From: an uncultured Clostridia bacterium
GTDB taxonomy: Bacteria > Bacillota_A > Clostridia > TANB77 > CAG-508
Direction: 5' to 3'
Length of the DNA: 36,279 nt
Assembly (NCBI GenBank): GCA_944388685.1
Contig: CALXJS010000010.1
Coordinates: 1 to 36,279 of the forward strand
Shown here: piece by piece, positions 7,414 to 16,863 of the stretch
Layout of the letters: each line of letters starts with the position of its first letter
How positions within the stretch are numbered: the first letter of the stretch is position 1
Made by a program: the position numbers and the translations under genes
The notes under the pieces: model-generated
What the model was told of the DNA's origin: nothing
Databases searched by the model: none
The model's input: only the letters and a program-made list of their open reading frames with translations

Positions 7414-9669
7414 TTATTCTCCTTTTACAACCACTTCTATTTTCGTTTCATATGTTCCATCTAATGACTTAATGATTAAATCCGTTGTTCCTGCTTTTAG
7501 TCCTCTTACTTTGTTCCAGTATACACTTAAAATATTTGGATCTGAAGCTGTCCAGCTGAAGTCTTCAGCTGTCAAATCATTTGGTAAATATGTACAGTTA
7601 ATATCAATCACTTCATTAATTCCTATTGTATACGTTTCTTTTTCTGGTTTTACTTCAATATTTTGCTCACCATTTTCATTCACTACTATTGTAACTCTTT
7701 TTTCATATGTACCATCTAATGATCTAATAATTAAATCTGTTGTTCCTGCTTTTAATCCTCTTACCTTATCCCAATATACACTTAAAATACTTGGATCTGA
7801 AGCTGTCCAACTGAAATCTTCTGCTGTTAAATTGCTTGGTATGTAAGTGCAATTAATGTCCATAGCTTCATTAATTCTGACCGTATATGTTTCTTGCTCT
7901 GGAACTACTTCTACCTCATATGGTGGTTTTACAGTTATCTTTATTCTTTTTTCAACTGAACCATCTGGTGTTTTTACAATGACATATGCCACACCTGGTT
8001 TTAATCCTCTTACTTTATTCCAATATACACTTAAGATACTTGAATCTGAAGCTGTCCAACTAAAATCTGTATTACTTGCATTTTCTGGTAAATATGTATA
8101 TCCAATATCAAATACTTCATTTACACCAATTGTATATTCTTCTTGTTCTGGAATAATTTGTTCAACTTTTATATTTTTAACGTGAACGGTAATCCTTTTT
8201 TCCGTTATTCCTTCTGGTGTTTTAATAATAATCTCTGCTGTTCCTTCTTTCAAGCCTCTTATTTGGTTCCAATATACTCTTAGAACATCAGGATTTGAAG
8301 ATGTCCATGAAAAATCAGTATTTTCTGCATTTTCTGGTAAGTAATCATAATGAATTGTAATCGCTTCATTAATTCCTATCGTATATTCTTCTTGTTCTGG
8401 TATGATTTGTTCTACATAAACTTTATTGTCATCTTTTACAACCACTCTACAACTTACTTGTTTTCCTCCGGCCCTTGAGGTAGCTGTTATAACTGAAACA
8501 CCTTCTTTTAATCCTCTTATATCTCCATCCCATACTCTTACAACATCAGGATTTGAAGATGTCCAATATAAGGTTTGATCTGTACAATTTGCTGGATAAA
8601 AATTAACATTAATATGAGTTTTCTCATCTATACTTAGCGTTTGTTCTGTCTGTTCTATTGAGATATTTTGTAGTGGAACTGATGGTTTGGTAACGACTAC
8701 TTTACAAGTAGCAATTCTTTGATTGTTTTTACTAATTGCAGTAATCGTAGCTTCTCCTTCTTTTAATGCCCTTATTTTTCCTTCATATACTCTAACGGTA
8801 TTGGCGTCAGTTGAATACCATTCGATTCCTTGATTTGTAGCATTACTTGGCTCAAAAATAGGCGTAAAATAATATACCGGCTGTGAGTCTTGTGAAGTAA
8901 TTTCCATATTCAATTCAGATGTATTCAAGCTTAAGCTTTTTACAGGTACACTTCCTGTATTCTTCTTTTGTAATTGATATGCTTCTACAATCCCATTGAC
9001 ATCTGCCTGTGCTAATCTTCTAATACTTTCATCTGAACTAATATAATTTCTATCTGATGCATTATCGATAAAACAATGTTCTACTAATAAAGAACGCATT
9101 TCTACTCTTTGTGCATATCTAATAATTCCATAGTAATCTTGCACAACTCCACTATTATACCATTCATCAGGTTGTCCACTTCTGGTTTGAACACCATTAT
9201 TTTTAATTCCTAAATAACTAATATTGGCTAGTATTTTGTTAGCAGCTTCTGCCGCTTTTTGATAATATTGTACTTTTGTAGTATCCTGAGTAACCCATAT
9301 AGCAGCACCATTGGCAGAACCTCCACCACCAGAATTGATATGCATACTTACTAATAAGTCTGCATTATACCTTTTGGCAACTTCCACTCTGTCATAAATG
9401 GTTGGGCAATCATTATAACGTGTTAAATAAACTTTTACGCCTTCATATTGTTCTAATTCTTGTTTAGCATAATACGCAAGTTTAAAATTTACTGTATCTT
9501 CTCTTATGCCTCCTGCAATTGCTCCTGGATCTGTGCCTCCATGACCTGGGTCTAATACAATTACAAAGTTTCCATCACTGTCTGCTGCTTGTACTTGTCC
9601 TTGCATGAAAAATAGAATTCCTATTAAAAGTAGTACTCCTGTTATGATTAAACATACTTTCTTTCTCAT
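7414..9669 (-). CDS. Secreted N-acetylmuramoyl-L-alanine amidase with six Ig-like repeats
   Basis: A 751-residue secreted amidase. Residues 1-28 are a signal peptide ending VQA. Residues about 33-235 are an Amidase_3 domain: VLDPGHGGTDPGA with the first zinc His, GIREDTVNF with the Glu ligand, SMHINSG with the second His, and LLVEHCFIDN with the catalytic Glu. It cleaves the bond between MurNAc and L-alanine in peptidoglycan. Six Ig-like (BIG2-type) repeats fill residues 245-751; the last four closely match those of the neighbouring glucosaminidase. I choose ATG 9669 because GGGGGAAAAG lies just upstream and a signal peptide follows directly; an upstream in-frame ATG at 9711 would put 14 extra residues before it. 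It sits 45 bases after the cadherin-like gene in the same operon. Confidence 0.9.
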   Translation of the reverse strand: MRKKVCLIITGVLLLIGILFFMQGQVQAADSDGNFVIVLDPGHGGTDPGAIAGGIREDTVNFKLAYYAKQELEQYEGVKVYLTRYNDCPTIYDRVEVAKRYNADLLVSMHINSGGGGSANGAAIWVTQDTTKVQYYQKAAEAANKILANISYLGIKNNGVQTRSGQPDEWYNSGVVQDYYGIIRYAQRVEMRSLLVEHCFIDNASDRNYISSDESIRRLAQADVNGIVEAYQLQKKNTGSVPVKSLSLNTSELNMEITSQDSQPVYYFTPIFEPSNATNQGIEWYSTDANTVRVYEGKIRALKEGEATITAISKNNQRIATCKVVVTKPSVPLQNISIEQTEQTLSIDEKTHINVNFYPANCTDQTLYWTSSNPDVVRVWDGDIRGLKEGVSVITATSRAGGKQVSCRVVVKDDNKVYVEQIIPEQEEYTIGINEAITIHYDYLPENAENTDFSWTSSNPDVLRVYWNQIRGLKEGTAEIIIKTPEGITEKRITVHVKNIKVEQIIPEQEEYTIGVNEVFDIGYTYLPENASNTDFSWTASDSSILSVYWNKVRGLKPGVAYVIVKTPDGSVEKRIKITVKPPYEVEVVPEQETYTVRINEAMDINCTYIPSNLTAEDFSWTASDPSILSVYWDKVRGLKAGTTDLIIRSLDGTYEKRVTIVVNENGEQNIEVKPEKETYTIGINEVIDINCTYLPNDLTAEDFSWTASDPNILSVYWNKVRGLKAGTTDLIIKSLDGTYETKIEVVVKGE

Positions 9670-9714
9670 TATATCTTTTCCCCCTTGTAAAAATAAATTT
9701 ACTATACGCATGTT

Positions 9715-10539
9715 TCATTTTTTATTATCTTCTTTTTTGTTTTTTGCTTTTCTTAAAATTACTATGATAGCAATTATCACTATTATTATTATAATAAGGA
9801 TACCAATAACTTTCAATGGAATATTTTCACTTGTGTTTTCTTTTGTAGTTCCATCTTCTTGAGATATATCCTCTCCTTCAGGGCTTTCAACTTCCATCCC
9901 TGCTTTTTTAGCAATTACATAATATGTTTTTTGTGTTTGCCCATCCTGTGCAGTTACTTGTACTTCGATTGTTTGTGTGATTTCTGTTAAGTTTTCATTT
10001 CCAATGATGTTTACAGTGGCTTCCTCATCTTCTGGAACTGCTTCTATTTCAAGCTGTTCTAAATCTTTAGGATATTCTACTGCATAATTAATATTGTTAC
10101 TATCAAATGTTGGGGCCAATTCTGTATTAGCAATGACTAATGATTTTAAATTTGCATTTGTATTTTGATTGTTTCCTCTTGTAACAAAAATATAATATGA
10201 TTGTGTTGCAATACCATCTTCTGCCGTTACCTTAATTTCAATTTCGTTTCTTCCAATTTCTAGGTTTTCTGTATTGCCTATTATTTCTACATTGGCATTT
10301 TCATCATCTGGGATTGCTTCTATTTGGATTTGCGTGGTTTCTTCTGGTACCTGAACAATATATTCTGTTGTAAACATTTCAAAAGTTGGTTCTATTTCGT
10401 TACCATCGATTTTGATATCTTTTAACATAGGATTATTATTCTTTGTTTCCGCTTTTACAACGACTAGTTGTCCCATCATAAATACCATTATCATTAATAA
10501 TAAAAATATTTTAATGCTATTTTGTAATGTATTTTTCAT
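9715..10539 (-). CDS. Membrane-anchored cadherin-like beta-sandwich surface protein
   Basis: A 274-residue surface protein. It has an N-terminal signal segment (about residues 8-30), two cadherin-like beta-sandwich domains (PF12733 type: LKDIKIDGNEIEPTFEMFTTEYIVQVP and LKSLVIANTELAPTFDSNNINYAVEYP, each ending QSYYIFVTR or KTYYVIAKK), an acidic Ser/Thr/Glu linker, then a C-terminal transmembrane helix near 240-262 and a lysine-rich cytoplasmic tail. There is no visible enzyme motif. It lies between a glycosyltransferase (45 bases upstream) and the amidase, so a structural or docking role in the wall is likely but not shown. Confidence 0.8.
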   Translation of the reverse strand: MKNTLQNSIKIFLLLMIMVFMMGQLVVVKAETKNNNPMLKDIKIDGNEIEPTFEMFTTEYIVQVPEETTQIQIEAIPDDENANVEIIGNTENLEIGRNEIEIKVTAEDGIATQSYYIFVTRGNNQNTNANLKSLVIANTELAPTFDSNNINYAVEYPKDLEQLEIEAVPEDEEATVNIIGNENLTEITQTIEVQVTAQDGQTQKTYYVIAKKAGMEVESPEGEDISQEDGTTKENTSENIPLKVIGILIIIIIVIIAIIVILRKAKNKKEDNKK

Positions 10540-10584
10540 ATACTACATACCTCTCTAATATAAAAATTCATCTTTTGAAGCCAA

Positions 10585-11529
10585 TTACTCATTCATTTCT
10601 TTTTCTCCATTGTATTCATTAACTAAGTATAGTGGTCTATTTTTACTTTCATTAAAGATTCTTCCTAAATATTCTCCTATAATACCAAATAATAGTATTT
10701 GAACACCTGAGAAAAATAAAATTAATAATATAATTGCTTGATATGCTTGGATTGCAGTACTTGTTACAATACATTTTATAATCACATATATAAAATATAC
10801 AAATAATGCCATAAATGTTGGAATACTAATATATGTAGATATTCTTAGCGGAGATGTTGTAAAAGAGGTAATACCATCTATTGCTAAATCTATTAATTTT
10901 TTATAATTCCATTTTGTTTGTCCTGCCACTCTTGGATCTCTATCATACAATACTTCTTTTTTCTTGTAACCAATCCAGCTAAACATACTTTTAGAATTTC
11001 TCTGAGATTCTCTCATTTTCTTTAAGGCATTTACACATCTTTTATCTAATAATCTAAAATCTCCTGTATCTTTTTGTATTGGTACATTTGTCAAACTCTG
11101 AAGAACTCTGTAATACATTTTTGAAGTAAATTTCTTAAGCCAAGTTTCGCCTTTTCTAGAAGTTCTCTTGGCATATACATCATCATAACCTTCTTCCCAA
11201 TATTTGATTAATTCTGGTATTAACTCTGGTGGATCTTGCAAGTCTGCATCCATAAATATAACACAATCTCCTTTTGCATAATCCAAACCAGCAATCATAG
11301 CGATTTCTTTCCCAAAATTTCTTGAAAAATCCACATAGCTAATTCGATTATCTTTCTCACGATATTCTTTAATTAAATTGATGGTGTTGTCTCTACTTCC
11401 ATCATTAACAAACAAAATCTCAAATTCGTAGTTTTCAATAGAATTCATTAATTTTTCTAATCTTTCATATAAAAGTGGTAATGATTCTTCTTCATTGTAT
11501 GCTGGTATGATAATACTAATTTTTTTCAT
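10585..11529 (-). CDS. Polyprenyl-phosphate glycosyltransferase (GT2, CsbB/GtrB-like)
   Basis: A 314-residue GT2 enzyme. The catalytic domain (1-220) has IIIPAYNEEESLP, VNDGSRDNT, FMDADLQDPPELIPEL with the metal-binding aspartates, DTGDFRLLD and GQTKWNYKKL. Two transmembrane helices follow (about 230-255 and 265-290), as in CsbB, GtrB and ArnC. These load a sugar onto undecaprenyl phosphate at the inner face of the membrane. Its ATG overlaps the YfhO gene by four bases (ATGA), so translation is coupled. In Bacillus the CsbB/GtcA/YfhO trio glycosylates lipoteichoic acid; all three families occur together here. The sugar is unknown. Confidence 0.9.
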   Translation of the reverse strand: MKKISIIIPAYNEEESLPLLYERLEKLMNSIENYEFEILFVNDGSRDNTINLIKEYREKDNRISYVDFSRNFGKEIAMIAGLDYAKGDCVIFMDADLQDPPELIPELIKYWEEGYDDVYAKRTSRKGETWLKKFTSKMYYRVLQSLTNVPIQKDTGDFRLLDKRCVNALKKMRESQRNSKSMFSWIGYKKKEVLYDRDPRVAGQTKWNYKKLIDLAIDGITSFTTSPLRISTYISIPTFMALFVYFIYVIIKCIVTSTAIQAYQAIILLILFFSGVQILLFGIIGEYLGRIFNESKNRPLYLVNEYNGEKEMNE

Positions 11530-14102
11530 TTTTTAGTTCCTTCCTTCTTTTTTTTATTTTTTTCCAATACAACACAGGTTATTAGTCCAATTATACCTAA
11601 GCCCGTTATAATTGTGCCTATTTTCAATCCTGGTATATCATATTTAATTTTTATGTTATTTTCTCCTTCTACAAGAGGTATTGTTATAAAACAATTTTCA
11701 ATCTGCTTGGTTTCTATTTGCTCATCATTTCTCCAAATTGTCATTCCATTAGAATATGCCATTAATAGAATTACGCTCTCATCTTCTTTTCCTTGTACCT
11801 TACAAGTAATTTCATCATTTTCTATATGCAATTGACTTGTCTTATTGGCATTTATCTCTTTTGTAACTTCTTCTAATACATTTAAGTCTAATATATAGAA
11901 TTGTTCATCTGCTATGCTTACTTGTGATTCTGAATAAACTTCTATAAATGCTGTATTTCCTTCATAAGGAATATAAAATACACTTGGCGATGTTGAACAA
12001 GCATATGCAGTTTTGTATACATTGTTAACATTTATTATTTCATTTGCAATTTCACTCCAAGGTAAATTTCCATATAATGTATAATTTCCTTCAGGTATTA
12101 TGATATCATATTTTACAGATTTTTTGTCATCTGATTCTATTTTTTTAAAATCTATTTTTTTATATACTTCTACATTTCTACCTACCAAAGAACTATACAG
12201 TTTATTTTGAAACTCAAAAGAATTGGTTGCCGAGATTTCTGTAAAATCATTATATTTACTAACAAAACTCATATCTAGAGCATATGGATTTCTATAAACA
12301 GATTTTCCATTAACATCTTTTATGTTATCTATTTTTTCTAATCCTTTTATATCATAAGGAGATAAAACATATTTAACACCTAATAATGCATCAGCACCAA
12401 TAATTGAAGTATTTATAATACTTGTATTTCCCCCTTCTGTCCTATAGCCTAAATTATTCAAAAATTCTAATTGATTATTATCTGGCGTAGACGTATATGA
12501 TACACTTGACATATAATGAAAAGCTAAAGCTTCATTATAATTCAATGTTAAGTTGGTTTCGCTAGTATTTCTTGTTGTTGTTTGTGAAATTCTATATTCG
12601 CCTTTATCATATTCTTTTATCTCATCTATTTGTCTTTGTTGTGCTTCTTGATAAGAACTAAATTGATTTACTCCCGAATATTGGTATGTATTCATTAAAA
12701 GCCTTGTATTATACAGCATTTCTACCATGACAATAGCTAGCAATCCTGCAGAAATAATCTTTTTCCATTTTATTTTTTCTTTGTATTTTAGGTAAATACT
12801 AACAATCGCAGAGATGGTTATCACAAAAAATATAGTATAATAAATCTGTTTATCTGTATAGATTGGTTTTACATAATTGATTAGTAATAATAAAAATGAA
12901 AATATGCATGCTGATAGTATTATTTTCTGATTTGTTTCTTTATCTATATTCTTATAATAGTTTCCTGCAATGAAAATAAATGTAAAAATAACAATATATG
13001 AATATCTAAAGAAATAACTCAATGGCATTTTTAGTAATGAAAATATAAAACAGAATGGTTGCCAATAGCAAAACAGAATTGCAATACATAAAGTCATTCC
13101 TAATATCATTTTCTTCTTAGATGTATGTAATTTACTTACAAAAAATTGTATACAACCTATTAATGGTATCGTTCCACAGAATATAGATAACGCATCTTGT
13201 TTACTGACTGCTCCTAAAGAATAGTTTTGAATAACAGAAATTATATTTCCATTAAATTGATTTTTTAAACTTTCCCAATCAAAACTATTTCCTCTACCTT
13301 GTTTTAGTATGAATACATTTGGTAAAAATAAAACTGCACTAATCATTACTCCTATTATCATAGCAATAACATATTTAAAACCATCTTTCATAAACTCTTT
13401 CAGTTTTTCTTTGATTGTTTTCTTGTTTTCAGCATTATATAACAATTCTTCTACTATAAACCAAAAGATTGAGAATAAACAATTAATTCCCCCTGTATAC
13501 CAATTAAAAAGAATGGATAATCCCACAGTAAGACTTAATAATTTTAAACTTTTATTGTTTACAACTTTATAAACGCCTAGTAATATTAAAGGAAGCATAT
13601 ATACGCCATCAAGCCACATAATATTACTTGCTTGAGCAATCGTATACTGCATCAATGCATAACATATAGATAATAGTATTATATATAAAGGTTTTATTTT
13701 ATTATCAAATCTTTTTTGAAGATAATATGAAAACGTAAAACCTGCTATCGATAATTTTAGCAATACTAATATATTAAAAAATGTTGGTATACTTGTTTTA
13801 CTGAAAAAAATAATTATTAAATTTAATGGTGAACTTAAATAATATCCTAATACTCCTATACTACTGCCACCAAGCATATTACTTAATGTATACCCTATGC
13901 TATTTTTTCCTTCAAAGACATCTTTCAGATATGTGAAAAAGTCCATATATTGAATATTTCCATCCATCCATGCAAAAGAATTATTTCCAAAAGGTGCATA
14001 TTCCTTTATCCATAATAAAGCCATTAGCATTATTAATACTATAAAAAAACATGCTATTGAGTTGATAATTACTTTATATTTACTTTTTTTAAAAATATCC
14101 AT
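11526..14102 (-). CDS. YfhO-family membrane glycosyltransferase (GT-C)
   Basis: An 858-residue YfhO-type protein. The first 470 residues hold about a dozen transmembrane helices; the early extracytoplasmic loop has FAWMDGNIQYMDFF with aspartates expected for GT-C transfer from a lipid-linked donor, followed by the family sequence SNMLGGSSIGVLGYY. Residues about 475-825 form a soluble extracytoplasmic domain, then a final helix and a lysine-rich tail. YfhO of Bacillus moves a sugar from C55-P to lipoteichoic acid. The gene overlaps the downstream GT2 by four bases and follows the GtrA gene by 14 bases, forming the complete transfer relay. The acceptor polymer here is inferred, not known. Confidence 0.88.
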   Translation of the reverse strand: MDIFKKSKYKVIINSIACFFIVLIMLMALLWIKEYAPFGNNSFAWMDGNIQYMDFFTYLKDVFEGKNSIGYTLSNMLGGSSIGVLGYYLSSPLNLIIIFFSKTSIPTFFNILVLLKLSIAGFTFSYYLQKRFDNKIKPLYIILLSICYALMQYTIAQASNIMWLDGVYMLPLILLGVYKVVNNKSLKLLSLTVGLSILFNWYTGGINCLFSIFWFIVEELLYNAENKKTIKEKLKEFMKDGFKYVIAMIIGVMISAVLFLPNVFILKQGRGNSFDWESLKNQFNGNIISVIQNYSLGAVSKQDALSIFCGTIPLIGCIQFFVSKLHTSKKKMILGMTLCIAILFCYWQPFCFIFSLLKMPLSYFFRYSYIVIFTFIFIAGNYYKNIDKETNQKIILSACIFSFLLLLINYVKPIYTDKQIYYTIFFVITISAIVSIYLKYKEKIKWKKIISAGLLAIVMVEMLYNTRLLMNTYQYSGVNQFSSYQEAQQRQIDEIKEYDKGEYRISQTTTRNTSETNLTLNYNEALAFHYMSSVSYTSTPDNNQLEFLNNLGYRTEGGNTSIINTSIIGADALLGVKYVLSPYDIKGLEKIDNIKDVNGKSVYRNPYALDMSFVSKYNDFTEISATNSFEFQNKLYSSLVGRNVEVYKKIDFKKIESDDKKSVKYDIIIPEGNYTLYGNLPWSEIANEIINVNNVYKTAYACSTSPSVFYIPYEGNTAFIEVYSESQVSIADEQFYILDLNVLEEVTKEINANKTSQLHIENDEITCKVQGKEDESVILLMAYSNGMTIWRNDEQIETKQIENCFITIPLVEGENNIKIKYDIPGLKIGTIITGLGIIGLITCVVLEKNKKKKEGTKK

Positions 14103-14116
14103 AAAAACCCCTTATA

Positions 14117-14536
14117 TTACTTATTATTTTTAAAAGCAAAAAATTTACTAATAAAGAAATTTAAAATAATTACAATAACAGTTATACCACATTTACTAAT
14201 CATTTTTGGAATTGGAGTTTTAAATAATAACATTCCACCAAAATATTCAATTAGCATTGTAAATGCTCTCCCTAGTATAAATTTAAAAAACTCTATTAAC
14301 TTTTCTTTTGCATTTCCTGCTTTTGAATGAAATACTAAGTCTTTGTTTGTAATATAAGCAAATAGAACTGCTAATATAATTGCAATCATATTTGACGTGT
14401 TTTCATTCCAATGTAATATTTCAAACATTATATAAAATGATCCTAAATTTATAAGTGTTGTTAATACACCAAATATTATATATAAAATCACTTCTCTTGT
14501 AAGTACTTTTTTTAATAATTCTTTAATTTTTTCCAT
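14117..14536 (-). CDS. GtrA-family flippase-like membrane protein
   Basis: A 139-residue protein with four transmembrane helices and the GtrA pattern: YIIFGVLTTLINLGSFYIMF in helix 1, IAVILA-type helix 2 ending AYITNKDLVF, then FKFILGRAFTMLIEY and a C-terminal ISKFFAFKN. GtrA/GtcA proteins help move undecaprenyl-phosphate sugars across the membrane. It lies between a GT2 enzyme and YfhO, the expected partners. I prefer ATG 14536 because GGTGAT sits just upstream; an in-frame ATG at 14548 would add four residues. Confidence 0.88.
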   Translation of the reverse strand: MEKIKELLKKVLTREVILYIIFGVLTTLINLGSFYIMFEILHWNENTSNMIAIILAVLFAYITNKDLVFHSKAGNAKEKLIEFFKFILGRAFTMLIEYFGGMLLFKTPIPKMISKCGITVIVIILNFFISKFFAFKNNK

Positions 14537-14567
14537 TTTTATCACCATTCTTTTTATACAATTTCGT

Positions 14568-15518
14568 TTAACCTTCGTATTTTTTTAATTCTTCTATTTG
14601 TTTATATCTTAACAAATTCAATTCATAATCCTCTTTATGTTGTTTGACAATTGTATGTAAAATAAGTCCGCATTGTTCCGCTATTACAGCCAAGGTAATA
14701 ATCCCTGTTGCTAATATAGCTGATGGCATCTTTGTAATATATCCTGTTTTACAAAATTCCACGATGACAGGAATTCCTACAATCAATCCTAATAAAAACA
14801 ATACCATAAATATAATTGAAAAAAATCGTAATGGCTTATGATCCTTAAACATTTTTATAATTGTTTTTATTACTTTAAATCCATCTGAAAATGTATTAAT
14901 TTTCGATTCACTACCATCTGGTCTTTCTCTAAATACAATTGGAATTTCTTTAATTCTATATTTTTTATCCAATGCAAACAATGTCATTTCTGTTTCTAAT
15001 TCAAAATTAGAACTCATTATCGGCATATTTTTTACAAACATCTTATTAAAAGCCCTATATCCAGTCATAATATCTTTCAACTTATTGTTGAACAATAAAT
15101 TGATAGAACTTCTTACCAAGTGATTTCCAAATTCATGAAAATTCTTTTTTATTTCTTGTTGATATGTTCCATTTGATAATCTATCCCCTGTCGTCATATC
15201 TGCTTCATTATTTTTTATTGGTTCTATTAGCTGGTGTACAAATTCCGCCGGATATGTATCATCTCCATCCACCATAATATAAATGTCTGCATCAATTTCT
15301 CTAAACATGGTTCTAACCACATTTCCTTTACCCTGTCTATTTTCACTTCTCACAATTGCTCCAGCACTTCGTGCAATTTCAACTGTTCTATCTTGAGAAT
15401 TATTATCATAGACATAAATATCTGCATCTGGTAATTCCTTTTTAAAATCTGTTACAACTTTCTCTATGGTAACTTCTTCATTATAACATGGTATCAATAC
15501 TGCTACTTTTTCTTTCAT
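14568..15518 (-). CDS. Second polyprenyl-phosphate glycosyltransferase (GT2 with two helices)
   Basis: A 316-residue GT2 enzyme of the dolichyl/polyprenyl-phosphate sugar synthase type. It shows VLIPCYNEEVTIEKVV, YDNNSQDRT, IMVDGDDTYPAEF, and the motif DIMTGYRAFNKMF with FELETEMTLFA. Two transmembrane helices lie at about 228-252 and 262-285, followed by a charged C-terminal helix. It likely makes a second C55-P-linked sugar for the adjacent GtrA/YfhO or GT-C-like proteins. The start has AAGGAG built into the end of the upstream gene; only four bases separate them. Confidence 0.88.
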   Translation of the reverse strand: MKEKVAVLIPCYNEEVTIEKVVTDFKKELPDADIYVYDNNSQDRTVEIARSAGAIVRSENRQGKGNVVRTMFREIDADIYIMVDGDDTYPAEFVHQLIEPIKNNEADMTTGDRLSNGTYQQEIKKNFHEFGNHLVRSSINLLFNNKLKDIMTGYRAFNKMFVKNMPIMSSNFELETEMTLFALDKKYRIKEIPIVFRERPDGSESKINTFSDGFKVIKTIIKMFKDHKPLRFFSIIFMVLFLLGLIVGIPVIVEFCKTGYITKMPSAILATGIITLAVIAEQCGLILHTIVKQHKEDYELNLLRYKQIEELKKYEG

Positions 15519-15522
15519 TTCT

Positions 15523-16827
15523 TTACTCCTTCATCCTTTTCGCACTATTTAGTTTTTTCACTTTTTGTGAATCTACACATTCTATCATAGCGCATAAAAC
15601 TGCAAATATTGTAATTGCTTGTATTCTATATGTGTAAAATGCATGAATTGTTGAATGTCCAGCAACGATTACATACCATATATAAGGATATAATGCAATA
15701 AACAATAATGGTATTACCTTCTTTAACCCCTTTATTTTTTTCTTCTTTCTTTTAACAAGTGTAACTATCCATATAATACCTATTAATACTTCTATTAATA
15801 GCAATACCATATTATATAAATATTTTATATTTTCCCAAATTGCACCTAATTTACTCGCAGGAGCATTTGATGCTCCATTTGTTCTATAAATAACTTGGTT
15901 TATGGCTAATGTAATCATATCCTGCTGTAATACAATTGAGGCAATTACCCATTTTGTCGCAAATACAACCACATATGAAATTCCCCAAAGTATAGATAAT
16001 TTTATTAATTCTATAATTACTTCTCTTACGTTGTTTTTTTCTTGATTTCTTAATAACACAACCACTAATAATGGAATACCCAAAGTAATTAATGGTGCTG
16101 TTAGTAAATCAAAAAATGTTGTACATCCTCCTATGATAAAAAATAGATATGGTAGAAATTTTTCTTTCTTCAATTTAAAAAGGATATTCACCAATATAAC
16201 TGCTATTAACATAACTGCAAAAACACCTATATATTGCATTGACATAGGTATGATAAAGAAATTTACCGCTAACATTGAAAACATAAAACTCAATGCATGT
16301 AATACACTTAAATTTCTACATATCAAAATTGTTGCAATCATTAATAATATAAACATCACTAACATAAAAATATATCTTATTTCTTCATAATTAAAGAATA
16401 ATAGCAAAGGTCTCACAATTGTTTGTATTCCGTGCCAGTATCTAGAATATTCTAGATTGTTATAGACATCTTTATTATCAATCGTTTTTACTAATGAATC
16501 ATATTGACTCACATTATCTTCAGAATATCTTGAATTCTCAAAAGCCCTTATAAGAATACTTTCATCTTCTGATTTTCCTTTATTCATAGCTGTATTCATG
16601 ATAAGTAAATCTGTATATCCATCTAATTGTGCTCCCTTTATCGTTTCTCCAAAAAATGGATTTTCTCCGGCTTTTGCTAATACATCCTTGGACTCTCTGA
16701 TGTGAAATTGAATTCTCTCATTTGGTAAAGCATATGATATTATCATGGCCATACAAAAAATGACTATCATTATTAAAAACAATATTACATATGAAGCAAT
16801 TTTTCTGATAAGCGATCTTGTTTTCAT
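15523..16827 (-). CDS. Polytopic membrane protein, GT-C-like, unknown function
   Basis: A 434-residue protein with an N-terminal helix, a polar extracytoplasmic segment (about 35-135, including GAQLDGYTDLLIMN and YSRYWHG), then about nine hydrophobic helices and a lysine-rich C-terminus. The loop after helix 1 with paired aspartates and the late WYVIVAGHSTIHAFYTYR motif recall GT-C membrane glycosyltransferases, but I do not recognise a named family. It lies between a GT-C-like protein and a lipid-sugar synthase in the exporter operon, which supports a role in polymer assembly or decoration. The SD is AAAGGAAAGGG. Confidence 0.7.
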   Translation of the reverse strand: MKTRSLIRKIASYVILFLIMIVIFCMAMIISYALPNERIQFHIRESKDVLAKAGENPFFGETIKGAQLDGYTDLLIMNTAMNKGKSEDESILIRAFENSRYSEDNVSQYDSLVKTIDNKDVYNNLEYSRYWHGIQTIVRPLLLFFNYEEIRYIFMLVMFILLMIATILICRNLSVLHALSFMFSMLAVNFFIIPMSMQYIGVFAVMLIAVILVNILFKLKKEKFLPYLFFIIGGCTTFFDLLTAPLITLGIPLLVVVLLRNQEKNNVREVIIELIKLSILWGISYVVVFATKWVIASIVLQQDMITLAINQVIYRTNGASNAPASKLGAIWENIKYLYNMVLLLIEVLIGIIWIVTLVKRKKKKIKGLKKVIPLLFIALYPYIWYVIVAGHSTIHAFYTYRIQAITIFAVLCAMIECVDSQKVKKLNSAKRMKE

Positions 16828-16863
16828 TTTTACCCTTTCCTTTCATCTACTGAAAATGACAAA

